The notes below the pieces were generated by a model, which saw nothing but the letters and a program-made list of their open reading frames with translations, was not told the origin of the DNA and ran no database searches. Both the position numbers and the translations under genes were made by a program. Shown piece after piece: positions 22,799 through 33,739 of a stretch of 64,000 nt of DNA (position 1 is its first letter; every line of letters starts with the position of its first letter). Origin of the DNA: Micropterix aruncella (lineage: Eukaryota; Arthropoda; Insecta; Lepidoptera; Micropterigidae); NCBI GenBank assembly GCA_944548615.1, contig OX155967.1, positions 6,033,481 to 6,097,480 on the forward strand, read 5' to 3'.

Positions 22799-23266
22799 TT
22801 TTTATTTTTTTTTTTATTTGTTGAGTGGGGCTTTTCTAAGGTCTTTATGAGCCTTGTAACACTGCGACCATTGCTGATCTATTGTGCTCGCCACCTACTA
22901 TAGTTCTGCGCTAAGCCTCGTGTCATTTAAGAACCGCAGCAGGCTTTTGGCGCCAGATTGTTTTACCTCCTCAGGTTGGAGGTAGTGACCACCCAGGTGG
23001 TTGTATCTTTTACGCATCAGCGGGCCACACTCGCACATAAGGTGCTGGGGAGTTTCCTCTGCCCCTTGGCAGAACCTGCACATTTTTGTGTCTTTGAGCT
23101 TGAGGTTGAACATGTGTTTGTTCAGGCCACAATGCCCCGTGAGCGCCCTTACCAGTATGCGTAGATTGTTCCTATTTAGCGATAGGGCCTCACGGGCCGT
23201 CTTACGGTCGTAATGTTTCTGAGTTACCCTTCGGCTACGTAACGACCAAATTTGGTTGCACATCAG
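22799..23266 (-). mobile_element. LINE RNase H/zinc-knuckle end, copy 1
   Basis: Minus-strand ORF 23,263-22,898 (121 residues) contains [20 protein letters not shown], then [20 protein letters not shown] and a stop. This is the conserved end of RNase H-bearing non-LTR retrotransposons, with the C-x2-C-x8-H-x3-C type cluster. A short A-rich tail lies at 22,799-22,815. Nearly identical sequence occurs at 35.4-35.7 kb on the other strand. Confidence 0.8.
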
Positions 23267-23269
23267 AAC

Positions 23270-23889
23270 ACCGATTTTTTTTTTTTTCGAGAAATCATTA
23301 AAAAAAATATTGGTTGTTATCTAAATATTATAAATAAAATATCTAAATATTTTTGTATAGAAATAAGCAAAAACGAAATATTACCTTTGATAGAGAATCT
23401 AATAAAGATCACGATAGTATTCACAATATCTAAATAGGGTTCCGTATTTTTCCGTAAGACAAATACAAGTTAGAAATGCCGAGTTTTTTTCACTTTTTCG
23501 ATATTCTCATATTTATTCATAATTATCTAATTGTTTTACAAAATTATTTTTCAATATTCTATATACGAAATTTCAATGCGATGATTCCAAAGTTATTCTT
23601 TTTATGATTTATATAGTAGTTTCATAGTTATAGTACTTTTTGTCGAGTGCGGCGATATTGCAAGAAATACCAATACATTGCCGCGGCCTGCCATGAAATA
23701 ATGCCGCTACTCGAAGGGTTACAAACTAAAAATTATGGGTAAATACCTATATCACCTAGGGCACCTAACACATTCAGGCACTGTATTACTTTCCTGACGA
23801 CCTATCGGAAAGGAAAGTATTGTGATCGCGCTAAAAAAAAATTTTGAGATGAAGATGGGAATATATATTTTGAGACTCCCTGAGACGAT
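23270..23889. other. No gene seen; AT-rich
   Basis: Starts with a 12-base T run. Contains a short family C-like piece at 23,755-23,790 (GGGCACCTAACACATTCAGG, similar to 15.51-15.54 kb) and a tetranucleotide-like TCTGTATG array from 23,912 at its border with the next repeat. No exon recognised. Confidence 0.4.
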
Positions 23890-24260
23890 TGAGACTATTT
23901 CCAGACCGATCTCTGTCTGTATGTATGTCTGTATGTCTGTATGTCTGTATGTAAGTATTCTTCCACGATAGCGCCCAGACGCTTAATCGGATTGAGCTGA
24001 AATTTGGTATATAAGCTTCTGTTAACCGTCGGAGGAACCCATTAGTTTTTGGAGTCCCTACGCCCTACGGTTGTGGTACCTCCCATACAAATTTGGGGTT
24101 CCCGGCGAAAAAATTGTTTCCGCGATAGCGCCCAGACGCTTAATCTTTCTAAGTTAAAATTTGGCATAGAAGCTTCTGTTAACCATCGGAAGAACCTATT
24201 AGTTTTTGGGGTACTTACGACCAACGTTTGGGGTACCTGCCATACAAATTTGGGGTACTA
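23890..24260. repeat. Two tandem ~150-bp units
   Basis: GATAGCGCCCAGACGCTTAA is followed by AAATTTGGTATATAAGCTTC, CCCATTAGTTTTTGG and CATACAAATTTGGGG; the whole block is repeated starting at about 24,122. Single, diverged units recur at 55.55-55.66 kb (GATAGCGCCCAAACG) and around 20.56 kb and 56.18 kb (TTGAGCTGAAATTTGGCAT). Non-coding. Confidence 0.7.
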
Positions 24261-24354
24261 GAGTAAACAATGTCGCTGTTTTTTCGCACCTCCCCGGATA
24301 CTAGTCAGGAAAGTCTTGGGGTGACACAACCGAATTTTTTTTATAGCCATTCAA

Positions 24355-24720
24355 ACGAAAACCGTTGCAGAATACCCGCAACGATAAACTACATACGCTG
24401 TGCGAGTACAAACTATATATTCCTAAAAGAATGCTCGAGTTTGTCAGCAGTATGTGGAGGGGAAATACTGGGATATGTTGCTTGAACTTTGTAATGTGTC
24501 TCATGAGTTTACTTCCGCTCTGTTTCCTGACGTATGTAATATGCTAAGGTCAGCTGTTTAACATAGTGTGCCCAGTGATCGTACATCACAATATACTGTC
24601 TTTTATGGACCTTCCCTGCAAATAAAATATTTTAAATAAACAATCGGCATGGGGTTTTCGTGTAATTGGCATAAATTAAGAAGATTCCGAACTTCAAAAC
24701 TCCGAAACGTCATCTAGAAA
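24355..24720 (+). repeat. Repeat F, copy 3
   Basis: Starts GAAAACCGTTGCAGAATACC and follows copy 1 through GAGTTTGTCAGCAG, GGGGAAATACTGGGATATGT, TAAGGTCAGCTGTTTAACAT and TCCCTGCAAATAAAATATTT, ending with a CAAAACTCCGAAACG motif. This is the longest copy. Confidence 0.6.
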
Positions 24721-24896
24721 CGTTCGATATTTAGAACTGTCTTGCCGTATTCGGCCTATTGCCGATTTTTGCCAAACACTGCCGGCATACTCTCAGCTAT
24801 GATCTAGGCGAACTTGTCCCCTCTGATATCTCAAAAGGCGTATCGCAAGGCTTATATTTTGGGGCCTATTCTATATGCTGTATATATACCTCGAAC

Positions 24897-25175
24897 GTTT
24901 GTTTGTTTGTTTGTTTATACTCTTTATTGTGAAAATGTCACAATGGGCGGGTTTATTGTCATGTGTCATGTTATATGTACAATCTCTTACAATGTTATAT
25001 GTATGTGTGCGTGTAACATGTCTGAAAGTGTGTGTCTTGTTAGTGCATTCGATCGACATAATTGAAAATGCAATTTCGTTAATTTGATCCCAACGGAAAA
25101 TGGTGACCCAACCGGGAATCGACCCCGGGAACTTACAATGTAAGATCAGGCGATCTAACCACTATGCCGTAGGTA
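24897..25175 (-). mobile_element. tRNA-derived SINE, copy 1
   Basis: On the minus strand the element opens with a tRNA-like head: CATAGTGGTTAGATCGCC (A-box-like) and GGGGTCGATTCCCGG (B-box-like, from 25,110-25,135). A ~170-bp body follows, and (CAAA)n at 24,897-24,916 closes it. The same architecture occurs at 56.98-57.26 kb. The anticodon region is too short for a functional tRNA. Confidence 0.85.
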
Positions 25176-25429
25176 CCAACTTCAACAACTGCAATTACCA
25201 CCTGTCCGCAAACGTTACGCAGTTGTTGCACGCAATTGATCCCTGTGAGGTGAGTGTGGCAGCGTATTATCAACGAGGATCTTGGTTGGTTACTTGATTG
25301 TTCACGGAATCATGACCTTTGAAGTCCTAATACCCTCATAGTCGGTTCCAAGTGATCAGCGAGCAAATTTTATCCAACCTAAAGTCCCAAATCCAATTTC
25401 CTTAAAGCTTTTTGCGGCTTAAGCCTGAT

Positions 25430-25635
25430 GATCCGCCTGTGTTTTCTTAGGTCCGCTCAACTCACGGTTCAACTCCCATCCGGTAGCCTCCTCGAAGAGG
25501 GACTAACCTGAAAAGGACCCTGTGAAATCTGCCTGCTGCTGCTAGTCCGGTCTTGGGCAGTTGGGATCAGCAATACCAATCTGGGGGAACACCTCGAGTG
25601 GTACCAGGCGGTTTGCGCAGCGTGCGGCGATTTTG
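25430..25635 (+). repeat. GC-B fragment
   Basis: CGCTCAACTCACGGTTCAAC, CCCATCCGGTAGCCTCCTCG, GAGGGACTAACC, GGGATCAGCAATACC and GGCGGTTTGCGCAGCGTGCG correspond to the first ~200 bp of GC-B. GGTTCAACTCC is close to a pol III B-box. The element stops abruptly at GCGGCG before AT-rich DNA. Confidence 0.55.
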
Positions 25636-25974
25636 ATTACTTTGATTTTTTATTTTTGGTATTTTTGATTCATTTGATTTTGATTACTTTATTTTAATAT
25701 CATTAAATTGTGGTTTCCTGTATAGCATTGCAATAATAAATAGGTGTGTCCTGAAAACCAGGATAAGAGATATCCTGAGGATAAAAATTTGCAGCGTTTG
25801 AAGTGTTATTACGTAGTCTTTGTCATTTTCATTTTTAATCTTTGTGTTTTTTTGCCTCTTTTCTATGTGTTTTTTGTAACAACAGCTTTAAATAAATATT
25901 TTTATATTCTATTCTATTCAACCAATCGTTTGAGCGATTCATTGCATTGAATAATAAGCAATAATTTTTTTTGC

Positions 25975-27722
25975 AATTTTTTTTTTTTTTTTCAATTTAT
26001 TTTATTTCCAAAAAAATCTTAACAGATAGTAGAAACTTAATATTTAGGTACATTTAAATTACAGTATATTAGTTCGTTTTTACAATATTTAAATTTATCA
26101 CCACGTACATACAGTTACTTCATTATTGCTTTTAGGGCATCCAAATCATTTTTAAGATTTATTTACTAAAACCACAAATTAAAATAATTGATAAAAATAA
26201 TCAAGAAATTAAAATCAGAAAAAGTCAGAATAATTAAAAAATGCTACTTAAAATTGTCAAAAAAATGACCAAAAAATTTGAAAAATTATTTAAAATTAAC
26301 AAACTCATCGATCGAGTAAAAAGCTTTGTCTAATAAGAATTCTTTAAGTAACTTTTTGAATAAGCTTTCCACTTGAATAGTTTTTAAACTTTCTGGTAGC
26401 CTGTTAAAGTAATATGGCCCTGAGTATTTTTTGTCTTGCCTTGCTGTGTTTAGTTTAATACATGGTATAAAAATGTTTAATTTATTTCTCGTATTTTTAG
26501 TATGTGTATCTGAAAACTTTTTATAATGTGTTTCTTTATTCTTAAAAATCTCAGTTAGTAACTTAAAGAGATAGAGTGAGGTTAAGGTGAGGATTCTTAG
26601 CCTTTTAAAAATGGGTCGACATGACTCTTCCCTTTTCACCTTTGCAATTATTCGCACTGCTCTCTTTTGGAGTATAAATATGGGTTCCCTATGACAAGCA
26701 TAACAATTTCCCCAGATCGTAATGGCATAACTTAGGATAGCTTCAATATAGCTGAAATAAACATTTCTTGTTTGCAATTCATCCAAAGATCTTCTTACAA
26801 TACTTAAAGCATAACATGCCCGACTTAACCTACTTTCGAGGTTTTCACAGTGAAAGTTCCATTTTAAAAGTTCGTCGACATGAACACCTAAAAATCTAGT
26901 ACAATGAGTTTGAGGAATGGCAGTGTTATTTATTGAAAGTATTATTGGCGAACCTTTATTCCGATTTCGATGATTTGTAAAATGTATGAAGTTACTTTTA
27001 GACGCATTTAGTGTGAGGTTGTTGCTCTCAAACCAACTATTTAGTTTGAATAGATTAATTTTAACGTTAATCAATAATTCTTCCATATCTTTACCGGCAA
27101 CAATTAAACTAGTGTCGTCAGCAAACATCGTTACATTTATATCGTTGAAATACATTGGTAAATCATTTACATATACTAAAAATAGAATAGGGCCCAAAAT
27201 GGAACCCTGCGGGACTCCAAGTTTATTAGTTAAAGGGATCGAACAGTGTTTTGTAATGTTTTGATTTTGACATTGTGTAATTTCCACGATTTGCGTTCTA
27301 TTTGTTAAATATGAATCAAACCATTTTAAGCAGTCTCCCCTGACTCCATAATGATTTAGTTTGTTTAGTAAAATATCATGCCTAACGCAATCAAATGCCT
27401 TACTCAAATCGCAAAAAATACCTAAGGTGTAGTACTTGTCCATTAGTTTGTCATTTATATAAGATATGAAATCCTCGATAGCTTTAGTAGTGGACTTGTT
27501 TCGTCTATATCCAAATTGTCTTTCACTAAAAATATTGTTTGCATCAAAAAACGCAATAAATCTATTTTTAATTATAGTCTCTATGATTTTTGAGAAAGAA
27601 GACAAAATTGCAATTGGTCTAAAATTTCCAGTTTCAGTTCTTGCGCCTGCTTTATAGAGTGGAATCACTTTTGATAATTTTAACTCTTCGGGAAAAACAC
27701 CACTTTCTATAGAGGCATTTAT
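25975..27722 (-). mobile_element. LINE with intact reverse-transcriptase core, 5'-truncated
   Basis: The open frame runs 27,722-26,286 without a stop (460 residues from the first Met at 27,668). It contains the catalytic motifs of non-LTR reverse transcriptases: FCDLSKAFD (residues 85-93, motif A), GVPQGSILGP (151-160, motif B) and MFADD (181-185, motif C), then the thumb and LQKRAVRIIAKVKREESCRP. The endonuclease and ORF1 are missing; truncation is at about 27,722 against a short TA run. A poly-A-type tail lies at 25,975-25,995. The enzyme would copy element RNA at a nicked target, but this copy cannot do so alone. Confidence 0.9.
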
Positions 27723-27734
27723 AGCCTATATATA

Positions 27735-28435
27735 TATAATACCCCACAATGATGATGATGTCCTCCTCATCGTGATCCGACGACGGCGACCTCTTCGTTG
27801 ACAGGACTTCTTCGAATATGCGCGCGGAAGTGACTCGTGAATCCCAGTTTGTTTTTGAAGGTCCGATTACAACGACTACAGTAGAGTTCACCGCAGTCGT
27901 TGTACGTATAATGTGTAATTGGGCTTCGGACGGGTTTTGTGCTGTTTGCGGTTCGAGTCGAGGTTTTTAAGCCGGGATTCCTCAAACTCTTTAATTTTTG
28001 TGGTCACCGTGGAGCGCCACTCGCTGCGTTTGTGAGCAGCCCTCTTCCAGCTCCCAGGTGAAATACCACTGGCGGTTAGGTGCCTTTTTAACACATCTTT
28101 ATAGCGTAGGTGCTGTCCGCCGACTTTGCGTGCGCCTTTTGAGAGTTGGGCATAAAACACGGCTTTCGGGAGGCGGTCGTCTTTCATACGCACTATATGC
28201 CCCCACCACCTCAGCTGAACTTTCATGAGCATAGCTTCTATGCCCTGCATTTTCGTCTGTCGTAACACTTCTGTGTTTGACACACGGTCTTCCCATGTTA
28301 TCCTCAGGATGTTTCGGAGGCACCTCATGTGGAAGACGTCTAATTTCTTAATCTCTTTTCTGTAGAGGCACCACGTTTCGGAGGCATATAACAATATGGG
28401 TAGGACAATCGCTAAACCCCACAATAAGTAAACTA
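27735..28435 (-). mobile_element. LINE C-terminal part with terminal zinc finger
   Basis: Minus-strand frame from about 28,430 reads LPILLYASETWCLYRKEIKK, MRCLRNILRITWEDRVSN, WWGHIVRMKDDRLPKAVFYA and GGQHLRYKDVLKRHLTASGI, ending in a C2H2-like YCSRCNRTFKNKLGFTSHFR segment reached after a frameshift near 27,900. This is the C-terminal region of a non-LTR element. The 267-residue open frame at 27,888-28,691 is a chimera of this with upstream repeat sequence. A short GAT array lies at 27,752-27,763. Confidence 0.75.
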
Positions 28436-28554
28436 CAATACACACATATAGATGACGCCTACCTCGGTACAGGCGAAGCCTAGTTAGTATGGCTTTGTAA
28501 TTAAAATAAATGAACCATTTCATATTTAATAAAAAAAAATGATTTTGAATTTGA

Positions 28555-28840
28555 TTCCGCGAATAACCGGGGGAATCTGGAAACATACGTTTTCGAAGCA
28601 GCAGGTGTTGTTGTTGACCTGATATCAGCCACCTTTGAAACGGTCCGTTAGCCACCCGATCCCGTGTGATGTTGATGGGCAAAGGGTCCACAGTCCGCGA
28701 TATATTTAAACTAGATTACCGCTAACATCAGGCAAAGGCCGCGCAATCGACTTCGAATCTGGGACGAGAGGATGAAAAATCAGCGGAAATGTGTTAGTAA
28801 GGGCGCCAGGATGACCCGCTGGGGGTGCACTTCCTTCTTT
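28555..28840 (+). repeat. GC-B fragment
   Basis: AACCGGGGGAATCTGGAAAC, AGCCACCCGATCCCGTG, GGGCAAAGGGTCCACAGTCC, AAGGCCGCGCAATCGACTTC and GACCCGCTGGG follow the middle-to-right order of the GC family. Diverged, no clear ends. Confidence 0.55.
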
Positions 28841-28843
28841 TTC

Positions 28844-29120
28844 TTAGAGTGCCTCTACAACTAGTGAAAGTTGGCAGTCAGCTCTGCATACTTCTTTTTG
28901 TCTTTCGCCAGGCAAAACCATTTTGGCGAAACTCGTAATACCGGTCCAGTCTCGAATATTCCTCAACCAAGATTTCCGTCTACGGCCAGGTCTTCTCTTC
29001 CCTGTAACTTTTACTATCATAATGAGTTCCAGGAGTTCGTAACTGTCGAGTCTAAGCACGTGACCCACCTATGCAGCTTTGTGTTGTTTGATGGTCTACC
29101 AAAGTTTGCGTTTTGAACAC
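28844..29120 (-). mobile_element. LINE C-terminal fragment
   Basis: Minus frame 29,068-28,844 reads MGHVLRLDSYELLELIMIVK, KRRPGRRRKSWLRNIRDWTG and then a serine/leucine end. GKRRPGRR-KSWL-N-R is a signature at the end of a common insect LINE group; the 43.4-43.9 kb fragment shows the same block ([16 protein letters not shown]). Confidence 0.75.
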
Positions 29121-29273
29121 GCTTTTATTAGGTCGGCCTGTATGTAACTAACAATGTAATGGAATCTAAGGTAACTAATTTAACCATCTCCCAAGGATCG
29201 TAGCGTCATGCAAATTGGCAGCTGTATGTAGTTCTGATGACAATACAATAATATGGTACTGTCGAACTGATCT

Positions 29274-29590
29274 GATGATGGAGTCGAAAGATACGAACTG
29301 GAAATTCATGATGAAACATCGTATCATAGCTGTGTTTGGACTTGTTAGAAAAGTCTTGGAATGAACTTTGACCACGATTAGGTTTCAAGGTCTGATGATG
29401 AAGCCGGAAGATAGGCACTGGCATTCCATCATGGAATATCGTATCATAACCGTGTTTGGACTTGTTAGAAAGGTCTTGTGATGAACTTTGACCACGATTA
29501 AGTTTCAAGGTCTGATCATGAAGCCGGAAGACAGGAACTGGCATTCCATGATGGATTATCGTATCACAGTCGAGTTTGCACTGTTTCTAC
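29274..29590. repeat. 120-bp tandem array (~2.7 units)
   Basis: Units begin at 29,274, 29,394 and 29,514 (GATGATGGAGTCGAAAGATA and close variants), each with GTTTGGACTTGTTAGAAA and TTTGACCACGATTA. Because 120 is a multiple of three, the minus strand keeps one frame open over the array and shows a 40-residue repeat (MPVPVFRLHDQTLKLNRGQS). It is probably a satellite rather than a gene. Confidence 0.85.
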
Positions 29591-30684
29591 GTGCATTTAT
29601 AAAAGCGTGTTTTTAGTGTTTTTTTAAACTATTAATTTATTGACCCACACGCCGTAGAACTTTCTCATTGGTGACTTTCTGGGTCCAAGATATCGACATC
29701 ATGCGTCTGTATGCCTACATCCCAAATCTTTTTATGTTTTCGGAGATTTCTTAATAGTCCAGGCCTTTTAGAGATACTTAATATACCGCAATTTTGATTT
29801 GTGTCTTGACGGGCACTTCCTAATTCCTCGCAATCAACTCTATCTAGCTCAGAATCGCTATAATTTTGTAAATAATGGTGACATCCCCTTCACTGCACTA
29901 GTAAGTGATAATTTTCTCCTCGTTATAAAATGATGGGTGAATATAGAGCAGCGTGCGAATGTGTCGCATGCTGGCGGAACAATGCGGTTGAAACACTTAA
30001 TTAACACGGGTAGCTGCCAGGTAATTACTTAGCGCAAAAAAGGCGGCGACACTCGACATTCTATCTCACACTCACTGCCAGTACTAGCCACCTAACTAAT
30101 CGCGGGCGTTATTGATAAAGAAAACGGTTGATATGACTATTTATCATCTGTTTTGACAGAACCGTAAGAAACCATCAGGAAAGCCCAATGGACAACTTGG
30201 GATGTCAACCACAACGGGCAAACCGGTCACCTCAGGAAGTTTTAACGATAGTGTTCGTTCTATCTCCTGTGAGCGTAATTGACTTAGAGACATTTTTTTG
30301 ACATTTTCTTACTCCAACGAGGTGGATGAAGACAGAAGCCAATCCATCCACCACCCGATCAGTTATAACGACTATAGTCGTCTTTTCTGCCCGAGCTTAA
30401 TAATATATCCAAAGATCAGAGGCTTTTATCCCCATCCAATGTATTTACATTACATTTAATTACAAAGTTACAATACGTATTATATAAAATAAAATAAAAT
30501 AAAAAAAATAAAAAAATGTATAATACTTAATAAAAAGACAAGAAAAAAAAATACATTCATATTTCGGCAGGTGGTAGTGCATACGCTACAAATTAAGCAG
30601 CATTCGCAAACAGCAGCAAGAAGGGAGTGGGGACAGAACGAGCTTAGTACGGTGGCACGGGCACACCCGTTAGGGAGAGAAACA
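29591..30684. other. No gene seen; minor repeat pieces
   Basis: 29,596-29,642 repeats the sequence at the left edge of the window. 30,195-30,300 is a minus-strand piece of the GC-A end (ACAACGGGCAAACCGGTCAC and GTTTTAACGATAG). The rest is AT-rich or unrecognised, with A-rich runs at 30,480-30,550. Confidence 0.45.
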
Positions 30685-30686
30685 AT

Positions 30687-30733
<47 letters not shown>

Positions 30734-32221
30734 GTAGTAACACATCTAGTAAAAAGTTAATGTCATATTTGATTAAGATGTTAGCAAGAAATTGATGCGA
30801 CATTATTTTTATGATTGACACAGTCGCCTAACTAGGCCTAGGCCTGTTCTAAGGCAGACTTTTAATGATGATATAAAGTGTGCACTGTCAACTTAATCTA
30901 TAGTTAGTACTTATTTTTAAAACTACAGATATTTACGCATATACAAATATGGATAGATACTTATATACATCTATAGATAAAATATATATCCATATATGCA
31001 CACATACACATACATATATTTATACGAAAATAATAATAAAACCAAAATAAATAAAATAAAAACTAAAATAATATACATATTATATAAATCAATTACATAT
31101 TGATATGACGCTCACATACCTATAATAGTCATTTAAAATTATCATGGAAAAACTAAATATTAAGTACTAAATACTATCATTCAAAATACAACAGTCAGCA
31201 TATTCCCTAAACCGTCCCTACCCACCTCCAACAGCCAATCGGTTAGTGATTTTTTAAAAGTGGATGTGTTCTCACTACTTTTAATTGCGTCGGGAAGATT
31301 GTTATACATTCTAGGGCCAATGAACGTGAAATGGCGCTGGCCAAATGTTGTGTAAGATCTTGGCACCATCATATCACCAGTTCTTGTTGCTCTCGTCTTT
31401 CCAACTCGTTGATTATAAGGTGTCATTTTATTTATAGTATATATTAGGGCCATGCGAACATAAAGCTGTCTTACAACCAAAACCTCGGACTGGATGTAAA
31501 GAGTGTCTGACGGAAATCGATACGGTTTACGTGCGATTATTTTTAAAATACATTTTTGCGCTACTTCTAGAGGGTGTAGAGTGGACCTTGTACAACCGCC
31601 CCATCCTATAATACCATAGCATAGTATTGACTGACACAATGCATAGTAGGTGTTTTTCAGTGTTCTCGGGTCCACAATATCTCTTATTTCCCTGAATATA
31701 CATGCGAGTTTGCGCACCTTCATCGCCAGCTTATCAATATGTGGTTGCCAACGCATCTTATTGTCGATCGTTATACCCAGGTATTGTACCTGTTGTGCTC
31801 TTTCTAGAGTAGTGCAGTTGCAATGCTGAGTATTTCTGTCGCAGTCATGAATGGTCAGTCTATGGTTTAAATGTGGTTGGCCTTTACTATTGTTGCTGAA
31901 CGTAAGGTACTTAGTTTTATGTATGTTCAGGCTAAGTAGAGAATTGTCTAACCATTCATGTACTTCATTAATACCCTCATTGGCTACGGAGAATGTTTCA
32001 TTCCAGTTATAGCCCTCAAAAATAACGACCGTATCATCGGCGAAGGAAATTGTTTTGCCGACTAGATTGGAGAGTTTGTTGATGTAAATAAGAAATAAAA
32101 TGGGCCCGAGAACAGTGCCTTGAGGGACACCATACTGGAGGTATTCTGGCTTACTGTGTGTATTGTTAACGGTAATAATTTGTTTCCTATACAAATTATT
32201 ACCGTTAACACAAACAAACAA
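30685..32221 (-). mobile_element. LINE with partial reverse transcriptase, (TAAA)n tail, terminal hairpin
   Basis: Minus ORF 32,221-31,181 (346 residues): GVPQGTVLGPILFLIYINKL at residues 31-50 (motif B), SFADD at 59-63 (motif C), then thumb, YALCQSILCYGIIGWGG, and the C-terminal SYTTFGQRHFTFIGPRMYNN. Motif A and everything upstream are lost. The 3' untranslated region (30,770-31,180) ends in (TAAA)n at 30,685-30,735 and recurs at 47.2-47.7 kb. The 5' end carries a perfect 20-bp inverted repeat at 32,164-32,210. Confidence 0.88.
32164..32210. repeat. 20-bp perfect hairpin at LINE 5' junction
   Basis: Arms 32,164-32,183 and 32,191-32,210 are exact reverse complements (TGTTAACGGTAATAATTTGT) with a 7-base loop. 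The inner arm is ordinary ORF2 sequence (..IITVN..); the outer arm looks like an inverted copy added at the truncation point. Confidence 0.9.
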
Positions 32222-32560
32222 AGTTTAATTTAAAGCTGCACCGGCGTTTAAAACCGGCACAGCGAGGAGGGCAGCATGTATTTCACGGAGACGGTAAGTC
32301 ACTCGCACCTAGAGGGGGGTGTGCCCTGAGGTCTCAGTTCTTCTAGCCGCGACGCCCAGTGCGCCTGACTTAGAGACAATACAAATCTACAGTCTAGCTA
32401 AGCCAACATGCCCGACAGAGCCCAACGCCCTACGGCGTGGCACCGGGAAAGGCACGCTCGGGCAGCCTCGCCCCTTGACTACCAGTTTTGGAAGGATATG
32501 TCCACCTGGAGTTAGCCATCAGGATACCTCCAACCTAACCTAATCTAACCTACCGTATAT
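32222..32560. other. GC-rich segment ending in degenerate CCTAA repeats
   Basis: A compact GC-rich block (32,236-32,525) follows the LINE, ending CAACCTAACCTAATCTAACC at about 32,531-32,550. That is four near-perfect copies of the insect telomeric repeat unit CCTAA/TTAGG. No open frame with recognisable similarity. It may be the untranslated end of a telomere-targeting non-LTR element, but that is a guess. Confidence 0.4.
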
Positions 32561-32965
32561 TCAACAGCACAGAAATGAAATTTTGACCTAACGCATCTTT
32601 TGCCCGGCTCTGAATTCAGCATCAGGTAGCCAATTGGTTATTTAAAGAGTGGTTGGTGATACGTCAACACCCACCCCCGGAGCTTAGGAAACAGTATATT
32701 TCGATAGTCCCCAGACTCCTTCACCAATTAGTTAGAGTGCACAACCGATTGGCGTCACCGAACGGCGTGTAAACCGTCTAGTAGCGCCGGGGGGGTATCC
32801 CTCTCGGGAAACCGATCCACCAGCCGTGAGGCCTGAGACGCAAGGATCTTACCCGAGGTAGCTTTCCACACGAGGAGGCTACTGAATAGGAGTTGGACCG
32901 ATCCGAGTACACAGAGGATTTTGTGGCCCAAGCTGCACGAAACCGTTCGCTACCAAACTACAATA
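32561..32965 (-). repeat. GC family (A/B-like) diverged fragment
   Basis: On the plus strand: TTTTGCCCGGCTCTGAATTC, TCAACACCCACCCCCGGAGC, CCCAGACTCCTTCACCAATT, GCACAACCGATTGGCGTC, GTAAACCGTCTAGTAGCGCC and CACGAGGAGGCTACT. These are the reverse-oriented landmarks of GC-A/GC-B with many substitutions. No intact ends. Confidence 0.55.
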
Positions 32966-33739
32966 GACAGGGTCTTTCTGTTGCATCCATCCTATCTTCT
33001 ATTTTCTTGTTATCAATGCAGCCACCGGTGATAATCACTCTTTTAGATGGATTCCCGCGACAAGGTTAATTGGCCGTGTTCTCTGTACGGCCGGCTAATG
33101 ACGCCTAGGCCTGCCACTTGCCAGCCTGAACTAGGTGAAGAGCCAGCGCGCGCGCCAGGCGACGTAAGCGAAAGTAGTCAGAGGCGACGGCGGCATGCTG
33201 ACATCATTCCACAAGACATCACCAAGTCACCATAGGCATGTTCGCTGTACAGGCATCTAGATTCGGAAGCCGATAAACCTCGGTTTCCTAAATCTTTTTA
33301 TTTTATTTTTTTTTATTACACAGAGGGTCTATATATTTATTATAGAATAAGTAATAACAATAGATGAAACTTATGACGTTATATGCGTAGATAAACAGTA
33401 TGTAGGTATATATAACGGGTGCCCCCTCTGTGGTTTGGTTCCTAGTGACTATGTGCAGCTTGGGATTTTTCAGCCAAACTATGTCATCACGCTTGCCTAA
33501 CTCACGGTTCGACTACCATCTGGTAGCCTCCTCGTAAAGGGACTTACTATGTCGGGGCCGCTGTCAGCTTCTGCTACGGCTGTGATCCTGCAGTTGGAGG
33601 TAATTGCGATCAGAAGATTCCGTATTCGGGGGAACAGATCGGGCGAAACTAGACGGTTGGTGCACTGTTCGGTTTGTCTTCCGCTCTTGAAATGACCGGG
33701 ATGTTGCATCGGGTGTAGATTTTAAAATGTTATCTTCCA

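Noticed and set aside
23912..23955. CRISPR-like short repeat array
   Set aside because: It is a simple TCTGTATG microsatellite without spacers, and the DNA is plainly eukaryotic.
27888..28691. 267-residue open frame as one gene
   Set aside because: Its N-terminal third is translated GC-B repeat and unrelated DNA; only the C-terminal two thirds are a LINE protein fragment.
29206..29544. 112-residue protein with 40-residue repeats
   Set aside because: It coincides with a 120-bp tandem array; a period divisible by three is enough to explain the open frame.
33047..33235. 62-residue open frame in GC-rich DNA
   Set aside because: No recognisable domain and no splice context; it lies between GC-family fragments.
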